From: Crossaster papposus
Lineage: Eukaryota; Echinodermata; Asteroidea; Velatida; Solasteridae
Length of the DNA: 64,000 nt
Assembly (NCBI GenBank): GCA_037893245.1
Contig: JBAIAA010000599.1
Coordinates: 248,001 to 312,000 of the forward strand
Direction: 5' to 3'
Positions 19,599 to 34,669 of the stretch are shown in pieces (within the stretch, counting starts at the first letter, position 1; the number at the start of each line of letters is the position of its first letter). The translations under genes and the position numbers were made by a program. Below the pieces are notes generated by a model. The model worked only from the letters and a program-made list of their open reading frames with translations, was not told the DNA's origin and searched no databases.

Positions 19599-22500
19599 GA
19601 GAGCATTCGCTGTGCTGAGCAGAATAGTGAGTGTTCCCGTTACAGTGTGACTGAGAGCTCTCACTGTGCTGAGCAAAATATTGAGTGTTCCCATCACAGT
19701 GTGACTGAGAGCAGTCACTGTGCTGAACAGAATAGTGAGTGTTCCCATCACAGTGTGACTGAGAGCTGTCATTGTGCTGAACAGAATAGTGAGTGTTCCC
19801 ACAACAGTGTGACTGAGAGCAGTCATTATGCTGAGCAGAATAGTGAGTGTTCCAATCACAGTATGGCTAAGAGCAGTCACTCTGCTGAGCAGAATATTGA
19901 GTGTTCCCATCACAGTGTGACTGAGAGCTATCGTTGTGCTGAACAGAATAGTGAGTGTTCCCACCACAGTGTGACTGAGAGCAGTCACTGTGCTGAGCAG
20001 AATAGTAAGTGTTCCCATCACAGTGTGACTGTGAGAGCATTCACTGTGCTGAGCAGAATAATGAGTGTTCCCGTCACAGTGTGACTGAGAGCTCTCATTG
20101 TGCTGAGCAGAATAGTGAGTGTTCCCATCACAATGTGACTGAGAGCAGTCACTGTGCTGAGCAAAATAGTGAGTGTTCCCATCACAGTGTGACTGAGAGC
20201 AGTCACTGTGCTGGACAGAATAGTGAGTGTTCCCATCACAGTGTGACTGAGAGCTGTCAATGTGCTGAGCAGAATAGTAAGTGTTCACATCACAGTGTGG
20301 CTGAGAGCAGTCACTGTGCTGAGCAGAATAGTGAGTGTTCCCATCACAGTGTGACTACGAGGGCATTCACTGTGCAGAGCAGAATAGTGAGTGTTCCCAT
20401 CACAGTGTGACTGAGAGCAGTCACTGTGCAGAACAGAATAGTGAGTGTTCCCATCACAGTGTGACTGAGAGCTGTCAATGTGCTGAGCAGAATAGTAAGT
20501 GTTCACACTACAGTATGACTGAGAGCAGTCACTGTGCTGAGCAGAATAGTGAGTGTTCCCATCACAATGTGACTGCGAGAGCATTCACTGTGCTGAACAG
20601 AATAGTGAGTGTTCCCATCACAGTGTGACTGAGAGCTGTCAATGTGCTGAGCAGAATAGTAAGTGTTCACACCACAGTGTGACCGGGAGCTGTCAATGTG
20701 CTGAGCAGAATAGTGAGTGTTCACATCACAGTACGACTGAGAGCAGTCACTGTGCTGTGCACAAGAGTGAGTGTTCCCATCACAGTGTGACTGCGAGAGC
20801 AATCATTGTGCAGAGCAGAATAGTGAGTGTTCCCATCACAGTGTTACAGAGAGCAGTCACTGTGCTGAGCAGAATAGTGAGTGTGCCCATCACAGTGTGA
20901 CTGTGAGAGCAGTCACTGTGCTGAGCAGAATAGTGAGTGTTCACATCACTATGTGACTGAGAGCAGTCACTGTGCTGAGCAGAATAGTGAGTGTTCCCAT
21001 CACAGTGTGACTGAGAGCAGTCACTTGGCTGAGCAGAATAGTGAGTGTTTCCATTGCAGTGTGACTGTGAGAGCAGTCACTGTGCTGAGCAGAATAGTAA
21101 ATGTTCCCGCCACAGTGTGACTGAGAGCAGTCACTTCGCAAAGCAAAAATAGTGAGTGTTCCCATCACAGTATGACTAAGAGCAGTCACTGTGCTGAGCA
21201 GAATAGTGAGTGTTCCCTTCACAGTGTGACTGAGAAATGTCATTGTACTGAACAGAATAGTGAGTGTTCCCACCACAGTGTGACTGAGAGCAGTCACTGT
21301 GCTGAACAGAATAGTGAGTGTTTCCATTGCAGTGTGACTGTGAGAGCAGTCACTGTGCTGAGCAGAATAGTGAATGTTCCCGCCACAGTGTGACTGAGAG
21401 CTCTCATTGTGCTGAGCAGAATAGTGAGTGTTCCCATCACAGTGTGACTGAGAGCAGTCACTGTGCTGAGCAAAATAGTGAGTGTTCCCATCACAGTGTG
21501 ACTGAGAGCTCTCATTGTGCTGAGCAGAATAGTGAATGTTCCCATCACAGTGTGACTGAGAGCAGTCACTGTGCTGAGCAAAATAGTGAGTGTTCCCATC
21601 ACAGTGTGACTGAGAGCAGTCACTGTGCTGAACAGAATAGTGAGTGTTCCCATGACAGTGTGACTGAGAGCTGTCAATGTGCTGAGCAGAATAGCAAGTG
21701 TTCACATCACAGTGTGACTGAGAGCAGTCACTGTGCTGATCAGAATAGTGAGTGTTCACATCACTATGTGACTGAGAGCAGTCACTGTGCTGAGCAGAAT
21801 AGTGAGTGTTCCCATCACAGTGTGACTGAGAGCAGTCACCTGGCTGAGCAGAATAGTGAGTGTTTCCATTGCAGTGTGACTGTGAGAGCAGTCACTGTGC
21901 TGAGCAGAATAGTGAATGTTCCCACCACAGTGTGACAGAGAGCAGTCTCTTCGAAAAGCAAAATAGTGAGTGTTCCAATCACAGTGTGACTGAGAGCAGT
22001 CACTGTGCTGAACAGAATAGTGACTGTTCCCATCACAGTGTGACTGAGAGCTGTCAATGTGCTGAGCAGAATAGTAAGTGTTCACATCACAGTGTGACTG
22101 AGAGCAGTCACTGTGCTGATCAGAATAGTGAGTGTTCACATCACTATGTGACTGAGAGCAGTCACTGTACTGAGCAGAATAGTGAGTGTTCCCATCACAG
22201 TGTGACTGAGAGCAGTCACTTGGCTGAGCAGAATAGTGAGTGTTTCCATTGCAGTGTGACTGTGAGAGCAGTCATTGTGCTGAGCAGAATAGTAAATGTT
22301 CCCGCCACAGTGTGACTGAGAGCAGTCACTTCGCAAAGCAAAAATAGTGAGTGTTCCGATCACAGTATGACTAAGAGCAGTCACTGTGCTGAGCAGAATA
22401 GTGAGTGTTCCCTTCACAGTGTGACTGAGAGATGTCATTGTGCTGAACAGAATAGTGAGTGTTCCCACTACTGTGTGACTGAGAGCAGTCACTGTGCTGA

Positions 22501-23940
22501 GCAGAATAGTGAGTGTTTCCATTGCAGTGTGACTGTGAGAGCAGTCACTGTGCTGAGCAGAATAGTGAATGTTCCCGCCACAGTGTGACTGAGAGCTCTC
22601 ATTGTGCTGAGCAGAATAGTGAGTGTTCCCATCACAGTGTGACTGAGAGCAGTCACTGTGCTGAGCAAAATAGTGAGTGTTCCCATCACAGTGTGACTGA
22701 GAGCAGTCACTGTGCTGAACAGAATAGTGAGTGTTCCCATGACAGTGTGACTGAGAGCTGTCAATGTGCTGAGCAGAATAGCAAGTGTTCACATCACAGT
22801 GTGACTGAGAGCAGTCACTGTGCTGATCAGAATAGTGAGTGTTCACATCACTATGTGACTGAGAGCAGTCACTGTGCTGAGCAGAATAGTGAGTGTTCCC
22901 ATCACAGTGTGACTGAGAGCAGTCACCTGGCTGAGCAGAATAGTGAGTGTTTCCATTGCAGTGTGACTGTGAGAGCAGTCACTGTGCTGAGCAGAATAGT
23001 GAATGTTCCCGCCACAGTGTGACAGAGAGCAGTCACTTCGAAAAGCAAAATAGTGAGTGTTCCAATCACAGTGTGACTGAGAGCAGTCACTGTGCTGAAC
23101 AGAATAGTGACTGTTCCCATCACAGTGTGACTGAGAGCTGTCAATGTGCTGAGCAGAATAGTAAGTGTTCACATCACAGTGTGACTGAGAGCAGTCAATG
23201 TGCTGAGCAGAATAGTAAGTGTTCACAACACAGTGTGACGGAGAGCAGTCACTGTGCTGAGCAGAATAGTGAGTGTTCCCATCACAGTGTGACTGCGAGG
23301 GCATTCACTTTGCAGAGCAGAATAGTGAGTGTTCCCATCACAGTGTGACTGAGAGCAGTCACTGTGCTGAACAGAATAGTGAGTGTTCCAATCACAGTGT
23401 GACTGAGAGCAGTCACTGTGCAGAGCAGAATAGTGAGTGTTCCCATCACAGTGTGACTGAGAGAGCATTCACTTTGTTGAGCAAAATAGTGTGTTCCAAT
23501 AAGAGTATGACTAAGAGCAGTCACTGTGCTGAACAGAATAGTGAGTGTTCCCATCACAGTGTGACTGCGAGAGCATTCACTGTGCAGAGCAGAATAGTGA
23601 GTATTCCCATCACAGTGTTACAGAGAGCAGTCAATGTGCTGAGCAGAATAGCAAGTGTTCACATCACAGTGTGACTGAGAGCAGTCACTGTGCTGATCAG
23701 AATAGTGAGTGTTCACATCACTATGTGACTGAGAGCAGTCACTGTGCTGAGCAGAATAGTGAGTGTTCCCATCACAGTGTGACTGAGAGCAGTCACCTGG
23801 CTGAGCAGAATAGTGAGTGTTTCCATTGCAGTGTGACTGTGAGAGCAGTCACTGTGCTGAGCAGAATAGTGAATGTTCCCGCCACAGTGTGACAGAGAGC
23901 AGTCACTTCGAAAAACAAAATAGTGAGTGTTCCAATCACA

Positions 23941-26900
23941 GTGTGACTGAGAGCAGTCACTGTGCTGAACAGAATAGTGACTGTTCCCATCACAGTGTGA
24001 CTGAGAGCTGTCAATGTGCTGAGCAGAATAGTAAGTGTTCACAACACAGTGTGACTGAGAGCAGTCACTGTGCTGAGCAGAATAGTGAGTGTTCCCATCA
24101 CAGTGTGACTGAGAGCAGTCACTGTGCTGAACAGAATAGTGACTGTTCCCATCACAGTGTGACTGAGAGCTGTCAGTGTGCTGAGCAGAATAGTAAGTGT
24201 TCACAACACAGTGTGACTGAGAGCAGTCACTGTGCTGAGCAGAATAGTGAGTGTTCCCATCACAGTGTGACTGAGAGCAGTCACTGTGCTGAACAGAATA
24301 GTGAGTGTTCCAATCACAGTGTGACTGAGAGCAGTCACTGTGCAGAGCAGAATAGTGAGTGTTCCCATCACAGTGTGACTGCGAGAGCATTCACTTTGTT
24401 GAGCAAAATAGTGTGTTCCAATCACAGTATGACTAAGAGCAGTCACTGTGCTGAACAGAATAGTGAGTGTTCCCATCACAGTGTGACTGCGAGAGCATTC
24501 ACTGTGCAGAGCAGAATAGTGAGTATTCCCATCACAGTGTTACAGAGAGCAGTCACTGTGCTGAGCAGAATAGTGAGTGTTCCCATCACAATGTGACTGT
24601 GAGAGCAGTCACTGTGCTGAGCAGAATAGTGAGTGTTCCCATCACTGTGTGACTGTGAGAGCATTCGCTGTGCTGAGCAGAATAGTGAGTGTTCCCGTTA
24701 CAGTGTGACTGAGAGCTCTCTCTGTGCTGAGCAAAATATTGAGTGTTCCCATCACAGTGTGACTGAGAGCAGTCACTGTGCTGAACATAATAGTGAGTGT
24801 TCCCATCACAGTGTGACTGAGAGCAGTCACCTGGCTGAGCAGAATAGTGAGTGTTTCCATTGCAGTGTGACTGTGAGAGCAGTCACTGTGCTGAGCAGAA
24901 TAGTGAATGTTCCCGCCATAGTGTGACAGAGAGCAGTCACTTCGAAAAACAAAATAGTGAGTGTTCCAATCACAGTGTGACTGAGAGCAGTCACTGTGAT
25001 GAACAGAATAGTGACTGTTCCCATCACAGTGTGACTGAGAGCTGTCAATGTGCTGAGCAGAATAGTAAGTGTTCACAACACAGTGTGACTGAGAGCAGTC
25101 ATTGTGCTGAGCAGAATAGTGAGTGTTCCCATCACAGTGTGACTGAGAGCAGTCACTGTGCTGAGCAAAATAGTGAGTGTTCCCATCACAGTGTGACTGA
25201 GAGCTCTCATTGTGCTGAGCAGAATAGTTGAGTGTTCCCATCACAGTGTGACTGAGAGCAGTCACTGTGCTGAGCAAAATAGTGAGTGTTCCCATCACAG
25301 AGTGACTGAGAGCAGTCACCTGGCTGAGCAGAATAGTGAGTGTTTCCATTGCAGTGTGACTGTGAGAGCAGTCACTGTGCTGAGCAGAATAGTGAATGTT
25401 CACGCCACAGTGTGACAGAGAGCAGTCCCTTCGAAAAGCAAAATAGTGAGTGTTCCAATCACAGTGTGACTGAGAGCAGTCACTGTGCTGAACAGAATAG
25501 TGACTGTTCCCATCACAGTGTGACTGAGAGCTGTCAATGTGCTGAGCAGAATAGTAAGTGTTCACTTCATAGTGTGACTGAGAGCAGTCACTGTGCTGAG
25601 CAGAATAGTGAGTGTTCCCATCACAATGCGACTGTGAGAGCAGTCACTGTGCAGAGCAGAATAGTGAGTGTTCCCATCACAGTGTGACTGCGAGAGCATT
25701 CACTGTGCAGAGCAGAATAGTGAGTGTTCCCATCACAGTGTGACTGCGAGAGCAATCATTGTGCAGAGCACAATAGTGAGTGTTCCCATCACAGTGTTAC
25801 AGAGAGCAGTCTCTCTGCTGAGCAGAATAGTGAGTGTTCACATCACTATGTGACTGAGAGCAGTCACTGTGCTGAGCAGAATAGTGAGTGTTCCCATCAC
25901 AGTGTGACTGAGAGCAGTCACTTGGCTGAGCAGAATAGTGAGTGTTTCCATTGCAGTGTGACTGTGAGAGCAGTCACTGTGCTGAGCAGAATAGTAAATG
26001 TTCCCGCCACAGTGTGACTGAGAGCAGTCACTTCGCAAAGCAAAAATAGTGAGTGTTCACATCACAGTGTGACTGAGAGCAGTCACTGTGCTGAGCAGAA
26101 TAGTGAGTGTTCTCATCACAGTGTGACTGTGAGAGCATTAACTGTGCTGAGCAGAATAGTGAGTGTTCCCGTTACAGTGTGACTGAGAGCTCTCACTGTG
26201 CTGAGCAGAATAGTAAGTGTTCCCATCACAGTGTGACTGAGCGCAGTGACTGTGCTGAGCAAAATATTGAGTGTTCCCATCACAGTGTGACTGAGAGCAG
26301 TCACTGTGCTGAACAGAATAGTGAGTGTTCCCATCACAGTGTGACTGAGAGCAGTCACTGTGCTGAGCAGAATAGTGAGTGTTCCCATCACAATGCGACT
26401 GTGAGAGCAGTCACTGTGCAGAGCAGAATAGTGAGTGTTCCCATCACAGTGTGACTGCGAGAGCATTCACTGTGCAGAGCAGAATAGTGAGTGTTCTCAT
26501 CACAGTGTGACTGCGAGAGCAATCATTGTGCAGAGCAGAATAGTGAGTGTTCCCATCACAGTGTTACAGAGAGCAGTCTCTCTGCTGAGCAGAATAGTGA
26601 ATGTTCCCATCACAGTGCGGCTGTGAGAGCAGTCATTGTGCAGAGCAGAATAGTGAGTGTTCCCATCACAGTGTGACTGCGAGAGCATTCACTTTGTTGA
26701 GCAAAATAGTGTGTTCCAATCACAGTATGACTAAGAGCAGTCACTGTGCTGAACAGAATAGTGAGTGTTCCCATCACAGTGTGACTGCGAGAGCATTCAC
26801 TGTGCAGAGCAGAATAGTGAGTATTCTCATCACAGTGTTACAGAGAGCAGTCACTGTGTTGAGCAGAATAGTGAGTGTTCCCATCACTGTGTGACTGTGA

Positions 26901-29900
26901 GAGCATTCGCTGTGCTGAGCAGAATAGTGAGTGTTCCCGTTACAGTGTGACTGAGAGCAGTCACTGTGCTGAACAGAATAGTGACTGTTCCCATCACAGT
27001 GTGACTGAGAGCTGTCAATGTGCTGAGCAGAATAGTAAGTGTTCACAACACAGTGTGACTGAGAGCAGTCACTGTGCTGAGCAGAATAGTGAGTGTTCCC
27101 ATCACAGTGTGACTGAGAGCAGTCACTGTGCTGAACAGAATAGTGACTGTTCCCATCACAGTGTGACTGAGAGCTGTCAGTGTGCTGAGCAGAATAGTAA
27201 GTGTTCACAACACAGTGTGACTGAGAGCAGTCACTGTGCTGAGCAGAATAGTGAGTGTTCCCATCACAGTGTGACTGAGAGCAGTCACTGTGCTGAACAG
27301 AATAGTGAGTGTTCCAATCACAGTGTGACTGAGAGCAGTCACTGTGCAGAGCAGAATAGTGAGTGTTCCCATCACAGTGTGACTGCGAGAGCATTCACTT
27401 TGTTGAGCAAAATAGTGTGTTCCAATCACAGTATGACTAAGAGCAGTCACTGTGCTGAACAGAATAGTGAGTGTTCCCATCACAGTGTGACTGCGAGAGC
27501 ATTCACTGTGCAGAGCAGAATAGTGAGTATTCCCATCACAGTGTTACATAGAGCAGTCACTGTGCTGAGCAGAATAGTGAGTGTTCCCATCACAATGTGA
27601 CTGTGAGAGCAGTCACTGTGCTGAGCAGAATAGTGAGTGTTCCCATCACTGTGTGACTGTGAGAGCATTCGCTGTGCTGAGCAGAATAGTGAGTGTTCCC
27701 GTTACAGTGTGACTGAGAGCTCTCTCTGTGCTGAGCAAAATATTGAGTGTTCCCATCACAGTGTGACTGAGAGCAGTCACTGTGCTGAACATAATAGTGA
27801 GTGTTCCCATCACAGTGTGACTGAGAGCAGTCACCTGGCTGAGCAGAATAGTGAGTGTTTCCATTGCAGTGTGACTGTGAGAGCAGTCACTGTGCTGAGC
27901 AGAATAGTGAATGTTCCCGCCATAGTGTGACAGAGAGCAGTCACTTCGAAAAACAAAATAGTGAGTGTTCCAATCACAGTGTGACTGAGAGCAGTCACTG
28001 TGCTGAACAGAATAGTGACTGTTCCCATCACAGTGTGACTGAGAGCTGTCAATGTGCTGAGCAGAATAGTAAGTGTTCACAACACAGTGTGACTGAGAGC
28101 AGTCATTGTGCTGAGCAGAATAGTGAGTGTTCCCATCACAGTGTGACTGAGAGCAGTCACTGTGCTGAGCAAAATAGTGAGTGTTCCCATCACAGTGTGA
28201 CTGAGAGCTCTCATTGTGCTGAGCAGAATAGTTGAGTGTTCCCATCACAGTGTGACTGAGAGCAGTCACTGTGCTGAGCAAAATAGTGAGTGTTCCCATC
28301 ACAGAGTGACTGAGAGCAGTCACCTGGCTGAGCAGAATAGTGAGTGTTTCCATTGCAGTGTGACTGTGAGAGCAGTCACTGTGCTGAGCAGAATAGTGAA
28401 TGTTCACGCCACAGTGTGACAGAGAGCAGTCCCTTCGAAAAGCAAAATAGTGAGTGTTCCAATCACAGTGTGACTGAGAGCAGTCACTGTGCTGAACAGA
28501 ATAGTGACTGTTCCCATCACAGTGTGACTGAGAGCTGTCAATGTGCTGAGCAGAATAGTAAGTGTTCACTTCATAGTGTGACTGAGAGCAGTCACTGTGC
28601 TGAGCAGAATAGTGAGTGTTCCCATCACAATGCGACTGTGAGAGCAGTCACTGTGCAGAGCAGAATAGTGAGTGTTCCCATCACAGTGTGACTGCGAGAG
28701 CATTCACTGTGCAGAGCAGAATAGTGAGTGTTCCCATCACAGTGTGACTGCGAGAGCAATCATTGTGCAGAGCACAATAGTGAGTGTTCCCATCACAGTG
28801 TTACAGAGAGCAGTCTCTCTGCTGAGCAGAATAGTGAGTGTTCACATCACTATGTGACTGAGAGCAGTCACTGTGCTGAGCAGAATAGTGAGTGTTCCCA
28901 TCACAGTGTGACTGAGAGCAGTCACTTGGCTGAGCAGAATAGTGAGTGTTTCCATTGCAGTGTGACTGTGAGAGCAGTCACTGTGCTGAGCAGAATAGTA
29001 AATGTTCCCGCCACAGTGTGACTGAGAGCAGTCACTTCGCAAAGCAAAAATAGTGAGTGTTCACATCACAGTGTGACTGAGAGCAGTCACTGTGCTGAGC
29101 AGAATAGTGAGTGTTCTCATCACAGTGTGACTGTGAGAGCATTAACTGTGCTGAGCAGAATAGTGAGTGTTCCCGTTACAGTGTGACTGAGAGCTCTCAC
29201 TGTGCTGAGCAGAATAGTAAGTGTTCCCATCACAGTGTGACTGAGCGCAGTGACTGTGCTGAGCAAAATATTGAGTGTTCCCATCACAGTGTGACTGAGA
29301 GCAGTCACTGTGCTGAACAGAATAGTGAGTGTTCCCATCACAGTGTGACTGAGAGCAGTCACTGTGCTGAGCAGAATAGTGAGTGTTCCCATCACAATGC
29401 GACTGTGAGAGCAGTCACTGTGCAGAGCAGAATAGTGAGTGTTCCCATCACAGTGTGACTGCGAGAGCATTCACTGTGCAGAGCAGAATAGTGAGTGTTC
29501 TCATCACAGTGTGACTGCGAGAGCAATCATTGTGCAGAGCAGAATAGTGAGTGTTCCCATCACAGTGTTACAGAGAGCAGTCTCTCTGCTGAGCAGAATA
29601 GTGAATGTTCCCATCACAGTGCGGCTGTGAGAGCAGTCATTGTGCAGAGCAGAATAGTGAGTGTTCCCATCACAGTGTGACTGCGAGAGCATTCACTTTG
29701 TTGAGCAAAATAGTGTGTTCCAATCACAGTATGACTAAGAGCAGTCACTGTGCTGAACAGAATAGTGAGTGTTCCCATCACAGTGTGACTGCGAGAGCAT
29801 TCACTGTGCAGAGCAGAATAGTGAGTATTCTCATCACAGTGTTACAGAGAGCAGTCACTGTGTTGAGCAGAATAGTGAGTGTTCCCATCACTGTGTGACT

Positions 29901-29948
29901 GTGAGAGCATTCGCTGTGCTGAGCAGAATAGTGAGTGTTCCCGTTACA
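23941..29948. repeat. 3,004-bp tandem duplication (unit A)
   Basis: Two complete copies, 23941-26944 and 26945-29948. By eye I find only two substitutions between them (near 25000 and near 27548). It is absent from units B and C. Confidence 0.9.
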
Positions 29949-30931
29949 GTGTGACTGAGAGCTCTCACTGTGCTGAGCAAAATATTGAGTGTTCCCATCA
30001 CAGTGTGACTGAGAGCAGTCACTGTGCTGAACAGAATAGTGAGTGTTCCCATCACAGTGTGACTGAGAGCTGTCATTGTGCTGAACAGAATAGTGAGTGT
30101 TCCCACAACAGTGTGACTGAGAGCAGTCATTATGCTGAGCAGAATAGTGAGTGTTCCAATCACAGTATGGCTAAGAGCAGTCACTCTGCTGAGCAGAATA
30201 TTGAGTGTTCCCATCACAGTGTGACTGAGAGCTATCGTTGTGCTGAACAGAATAGTGAGTGTTCCCACCACAGTGTGACTGAGAGCAGTCACTGTGCTGA
30301 ACAGAATAGTAAGTGTTCCCATCACAGTGTGACTGTGAGAGCATTCACTGTGCTGAGCAGAATAATGAGTGTTCCCGTCACAGTGTGACTGAGAGCTCTC
30401 ATTGTGCTGAGCAGAATAGTGAGTGTTCCCATCACAGTGTGACTGAGAGCAGTCACTGTGCTGAGCAAAATAGTGAGTGTTCCCATCACAGTGTGACTGA
30501 GAGCAGTCACTGTGCTGGACAGAATAGTGAGTGTTCCCATCACAGTGTGACTGAGAGCTGTCAATGTGCTGAGCAGAATAGTAAGTGTTCACATCACAGT
30601 GTGGCTGAGAGCAGTCACTGTGCTGAGCAGAATAGTGCGTGTTCCCATCACAGTGTGACTACGAGGGCATTCACTGTGCAGAGCAGAATAGTGAGTGTTC
30701 CCATCACAGTGTGACTGAGAGCAGTCACTGTGCTGAACAGAATAGTGAGTGTTCCCATCACAGTGTGACTGAGAGCTGTCAATGTGCTGAGCAGAATAGT
30801 AAGTATTCACACTACAGTATGACTGAGAGCAGTCACTGTGCTGAGCAGAATAGTGAGTATTCTCATCACAGTGTTACAGAGAGCAGTCACTGTGCTGAGC
30901 AGAATAGTGAGTGTTCCCATCACTGTGTGAC

Positions 30932-30934
30932 TGT
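30932..30934. other. Uninterrupted (empty) insertion site
   Basis: A single TGT within GTGTGACTGTGAGAGC. Upstream satellite equals 6524-6819 (offset 24,115) and downstream satellite equals 19596 onward (offset 11,336). Further empty paralogues follow at about 41217 and 50306 by the landmark spacing. Confidence 0.85.
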
Positions 30935-31175
30935 GAGAGCATTCGCTGTGCTGAGCAGAATAGTGAGTGTTCCCGTTACAGTGTGACTGAGAGCTCTCAC
31001 TGTGCTGAGCAAAATATTGAGTGTTCCCATCACAGTGTGACTGAGAGCAGTCACTGTGCTGAACAGAATAGTGAGTGTTCCCATCACAGTGTGACTGAGA
31101 GCTGTCATTGTGCTGAACAGAATAGTGAGTGTTCCCACAACAGTGTGACTGAGAGCAGTCATTATGCTGAGCAGA

Positions 31176-33463
31176 ATAGTGAGTGTTCCAATCACAGTAT
31201 GGCTAAGAGCAGTCACTCTGCTGAGCAGAATATTGAGTGTTCCCATCACAGTGTGACTGAGAGCTATCGTTGTGCTGAACAGAATAGTGAGTGTTCCCAC
31301 CACAGTGTGACTGAGAGCAGTCACTGTGCTGAGCAGAATAGTAAGTGTTCCCATCACAGTGTGACTGTGAGAGCATTCACTGTGCTGAGCAGAATAATGA
31401 GTGTTCCCGTCACAGTGTGACTGAGAGCTCTCATTGTGCTGAGCAGAATAGTGAGTGTTCCCATCACAGTGTGACTGAGAGCAGTCACTGTGCTGAGCAA
31501 AATAGTGAGTGTTCCCATCACAGTGTGACTGAGAGCAGTCACTGTGCTGGACAGAATAGTGAGTGTTCCCATCACAGTGTGACTGAGAGCTGTCAATGTG
31601 CTGAGCAGAATAGTAAGTGTTCACATCACAGTGTGGCTGAGAGCAGTCACTGTGCTGAGCAGAATAGTGAGTGTTCCCATCACAGTGTGACTACGAGGGC
31701 ATTCACTGTGCAGAGCAGAATAGTGAGTGTTCCCATCACAGTGTGACTGAGAGCAGTCACTGTGCAGAACAGAATAGTGAGTGTTCCCATCACAGTGTGA
31801 CTGAGAGCTGTCAATGTGCTGAGCAGAATAGTAAGTGTTCACACTACAGTATGACTGAGAGCAGTCACTGTGCTGAGCAGAATAGTGAGTGTTCCCATCA
31901 CAATGTGACTGCGAGAGCATTCACTGTGCTGAACAGAATAGTGAGTGTTCCCATCACAGTGTGACTGAGAGCTGTCAATGTGCTGAGCAGAATAGTAAGT
32001 GTTCACACCACAGTGTGACCGGGAGCTGTCAATGTGCTGAGCAGAATAGTGAGTGTTCACATCACAGTACGACTGAGAGCAGTCACTGTGCTGTGCACAA
32101 GAGTGAGTGTTCCCATCACAGTGTGACTGCGAGAGCAATCATTGTGCAGAGCAGAATAGTGAGTGTTCCCATCACAGTGTTACATAGAGCAGTCACTGTG
32201 CTGAGCAGAATAGTGAGTGTGCCCATCACAGTGTGACTGTGAGAGCAGTCACTGTGCTGAGCAGAATAGTGAGTGTTCACATCACTATGTGACTGAGAGC
32301 AGTCACTGTGCTGAGCAGAATAGTGAGTGTTCCAATCACAGTATGGCTAAGAGCAGTCACTCTGCTGAGCAGAATATTGAGTGTTCCCATCACAGTGTGA
32401 CTGAGAGCTATCGTTGTGCTGAACAGAATAGTGAGTGTTCCCACCACAGTGTGACTGAGAGCAGTCACTGTGTTGAGCAGAATAGTAAGTGTTCCCATCA
32501 CAGTGTGACTGTGAGAGCATTCACTGTGCTGAGCAGAATAATGAGTGTTCCCGTCACAGTGTGACTGAGAGCTCTCATTGTGCTGAGCAGAATAGTGAGT
32601 GTTCCCATCACAGTGTGACTGAGAGCAGTCACTGTGCTGAGCAAAATAGTGAGTGTTCCCATCACAGTGTGACTGAGAGCAGTCACTGTGCTGGACAGAA
32701 TAGTGAGTGTTCCCATCACAGTGTGACTGAGAGCTGTCAATGTGCTGAGCAGAATAGTAAGTGTTCACATCACAGTGTGGCTGAGAGCAGTCACTGTGCT
32801 GAGCAGAATAGTGAGTGTTCCCATCACAGTGTGACTACGAGGGCATTCACTGTGCAGAGCAGAATAGTGAGTGTTCCCATCACAGTGTGACTGAGAGCAG
32901 TCACTGTGCAGAACAGAATAGTGAGTGTTCCCATCACAGTGTGACTGAGAGCTGTCAATGTGCTGAGCAGAATAGTAAGTGTTCACACTACAGTATGACT
33001 GAGAGCAGTCACTGTGCTGAGCAGAATAGTGAGTGTTCCCATCACAATGTGACTGCGAGAGCATTCACTGTGCTGAACAGAATAGTGAGTGTTCCCATCA
33101 CAGTGTGACTGAGAGCTGTCAATGTGCTGAGCAGAATAGTAAGTGTTCACACCACAGTGTGACCGGGAGCTGTCAATGTGCTGAGCAGAATAGTGAGTGT
33201 TCACATCACAGTACGACTGAGAGCAGTCACTGTGCTGTGCACAAGAGTGAGTGTTCCCATCACAGTGTGACTGCGAGAGCAATCATTGTGCAGAGCAGAA
33301 TAGTGAGTGTTCCCATCACAGTGTTACAGAGAGCAGTCACTGTGCTGAGCAGAATAGTGAGTGTGCCCATCACAGTGTGACTGTGAGAGCAGTCACTGTG
33401 CTGAGCAGAATAGTGAGTGTTCACATCACTATGTGACTGAGAGCAGTCACTGTGCTGAGCAGA
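31176..33463. repeat. 1,144-bp tandem duplication (unit B)
   Basis: Positions 31345, 31671 and 31889 recur at 32489, 32815 and 33033. Unit A has this segment once. Confidence 0.85.
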
Positions 33464-34669
33464 ATAGTGAGTGTTCCCATCACAGTGTGACTGAGAGCAG
33501 TCACTTAGCTGAGCAGAATAGTGAGTGTTTCCATTGCAGTGTGACTGTGAGAGCAGTCACTGTGCTGAGCAGAATAGTAAATGTTCCCGCCACAGTGTGA
33601 CTGAGAGCAGTCACTTCGCAAAGCAAAAATAGTGAGTGTTCCGATCACAGTATGACTAAGAGCAGTCACTGTGCTGAGCAGAATAGTGAGTGTTCCCTTC
33701 ACAGTGTGACTGAGAAATGTCATTGTACTGAACAGAATAGTGAGTGTTCCCACCACAGTGTGACTGAGAGCAGTCACTGTGCTGAACAGAATAGTGAGTG
33801 TTTCCATTGCAGTGTGACTGTGAGAGCAGTCACTGTGCTGAGCAGAATAGTGAATGTTCCCGCCACAGTGTGACTGAGAGCTCTCATTGTGCTGAGCAGA
33901 ATAGTGAGTGTTCCCATCACAGTGTGACTGAGAGCAGTCACTGTGCTGAGCAAAATAGTGAGTGTTCCCATCACAGTGTGACTGAGAGCTCTCATTGTGC
34001 TGAGCAGAATAGTGAATGTTCCCATCACAGTGTGACTGAGAGCAGTCACTGTGCTGAGCAAAATAGTGAGTGTTCCCATCACAGTGTGACTGAGGGCAGT
34101 CACTGTGCTGATCAGAATAGTGAGTGTTCACATCACTATGTGACTGAGAGCAGTCACTGTGCTGAGCAGAATAGTGAGTGTTCCCATCACAGTGTGACTG
34201 AGAGCAGTCACCTGGCTGAGCAGAATAGTGAGTGTTTCCATTGCAGTGTGACTGTGAGAGCAGTCACTGTGCTGAGCAGAATAGTGAATGTTCCCACCAC
34301 AGTGTGACAGAGAGCAGTCCCTTCGAAAAGCAAAATAGTGAGTGTTCCAATCACAGTGTGACTGAGAGCAGTCACTGTGCTGAACAGAATAGTGACTGTT
34401 CCCATCACAGTGTGACTGAGAGCTGTCAATGTGCTGAGCAGAATAGTAAGTGTTCACATCACAGTGTGACTGAGAGCAGTCACTGTGCTGATCAGAATAG
34501 TGAGTGTTCACATCACTATGTGACTGAGAGCAGTCACTGTACTGAGCAGAATAGTGAGTGTTCCCATCACAGTGTGACTGAGAGCAGTCACTTGGCTGAG
34601 CAGAATAGTGAGTGTTTCCATTGCAGTGTGACTGTGAGAGCAGTCATTGTGCTGAGCAGAATAGTAAAT

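Larger units (their letters stand above)
6524..30638. repeat. Higher-order unit A (split by the insertion)
   Basis: Phase is set by a landmark monomer set at 6524 that recurs at 30639, 40922 and 50011. Without the 12,779-bp insertion plus duplicated TGT the unit is 11,336 bp, which equals 8,332 plus the private 3,004-bp duplication. Confidence 0.8.
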
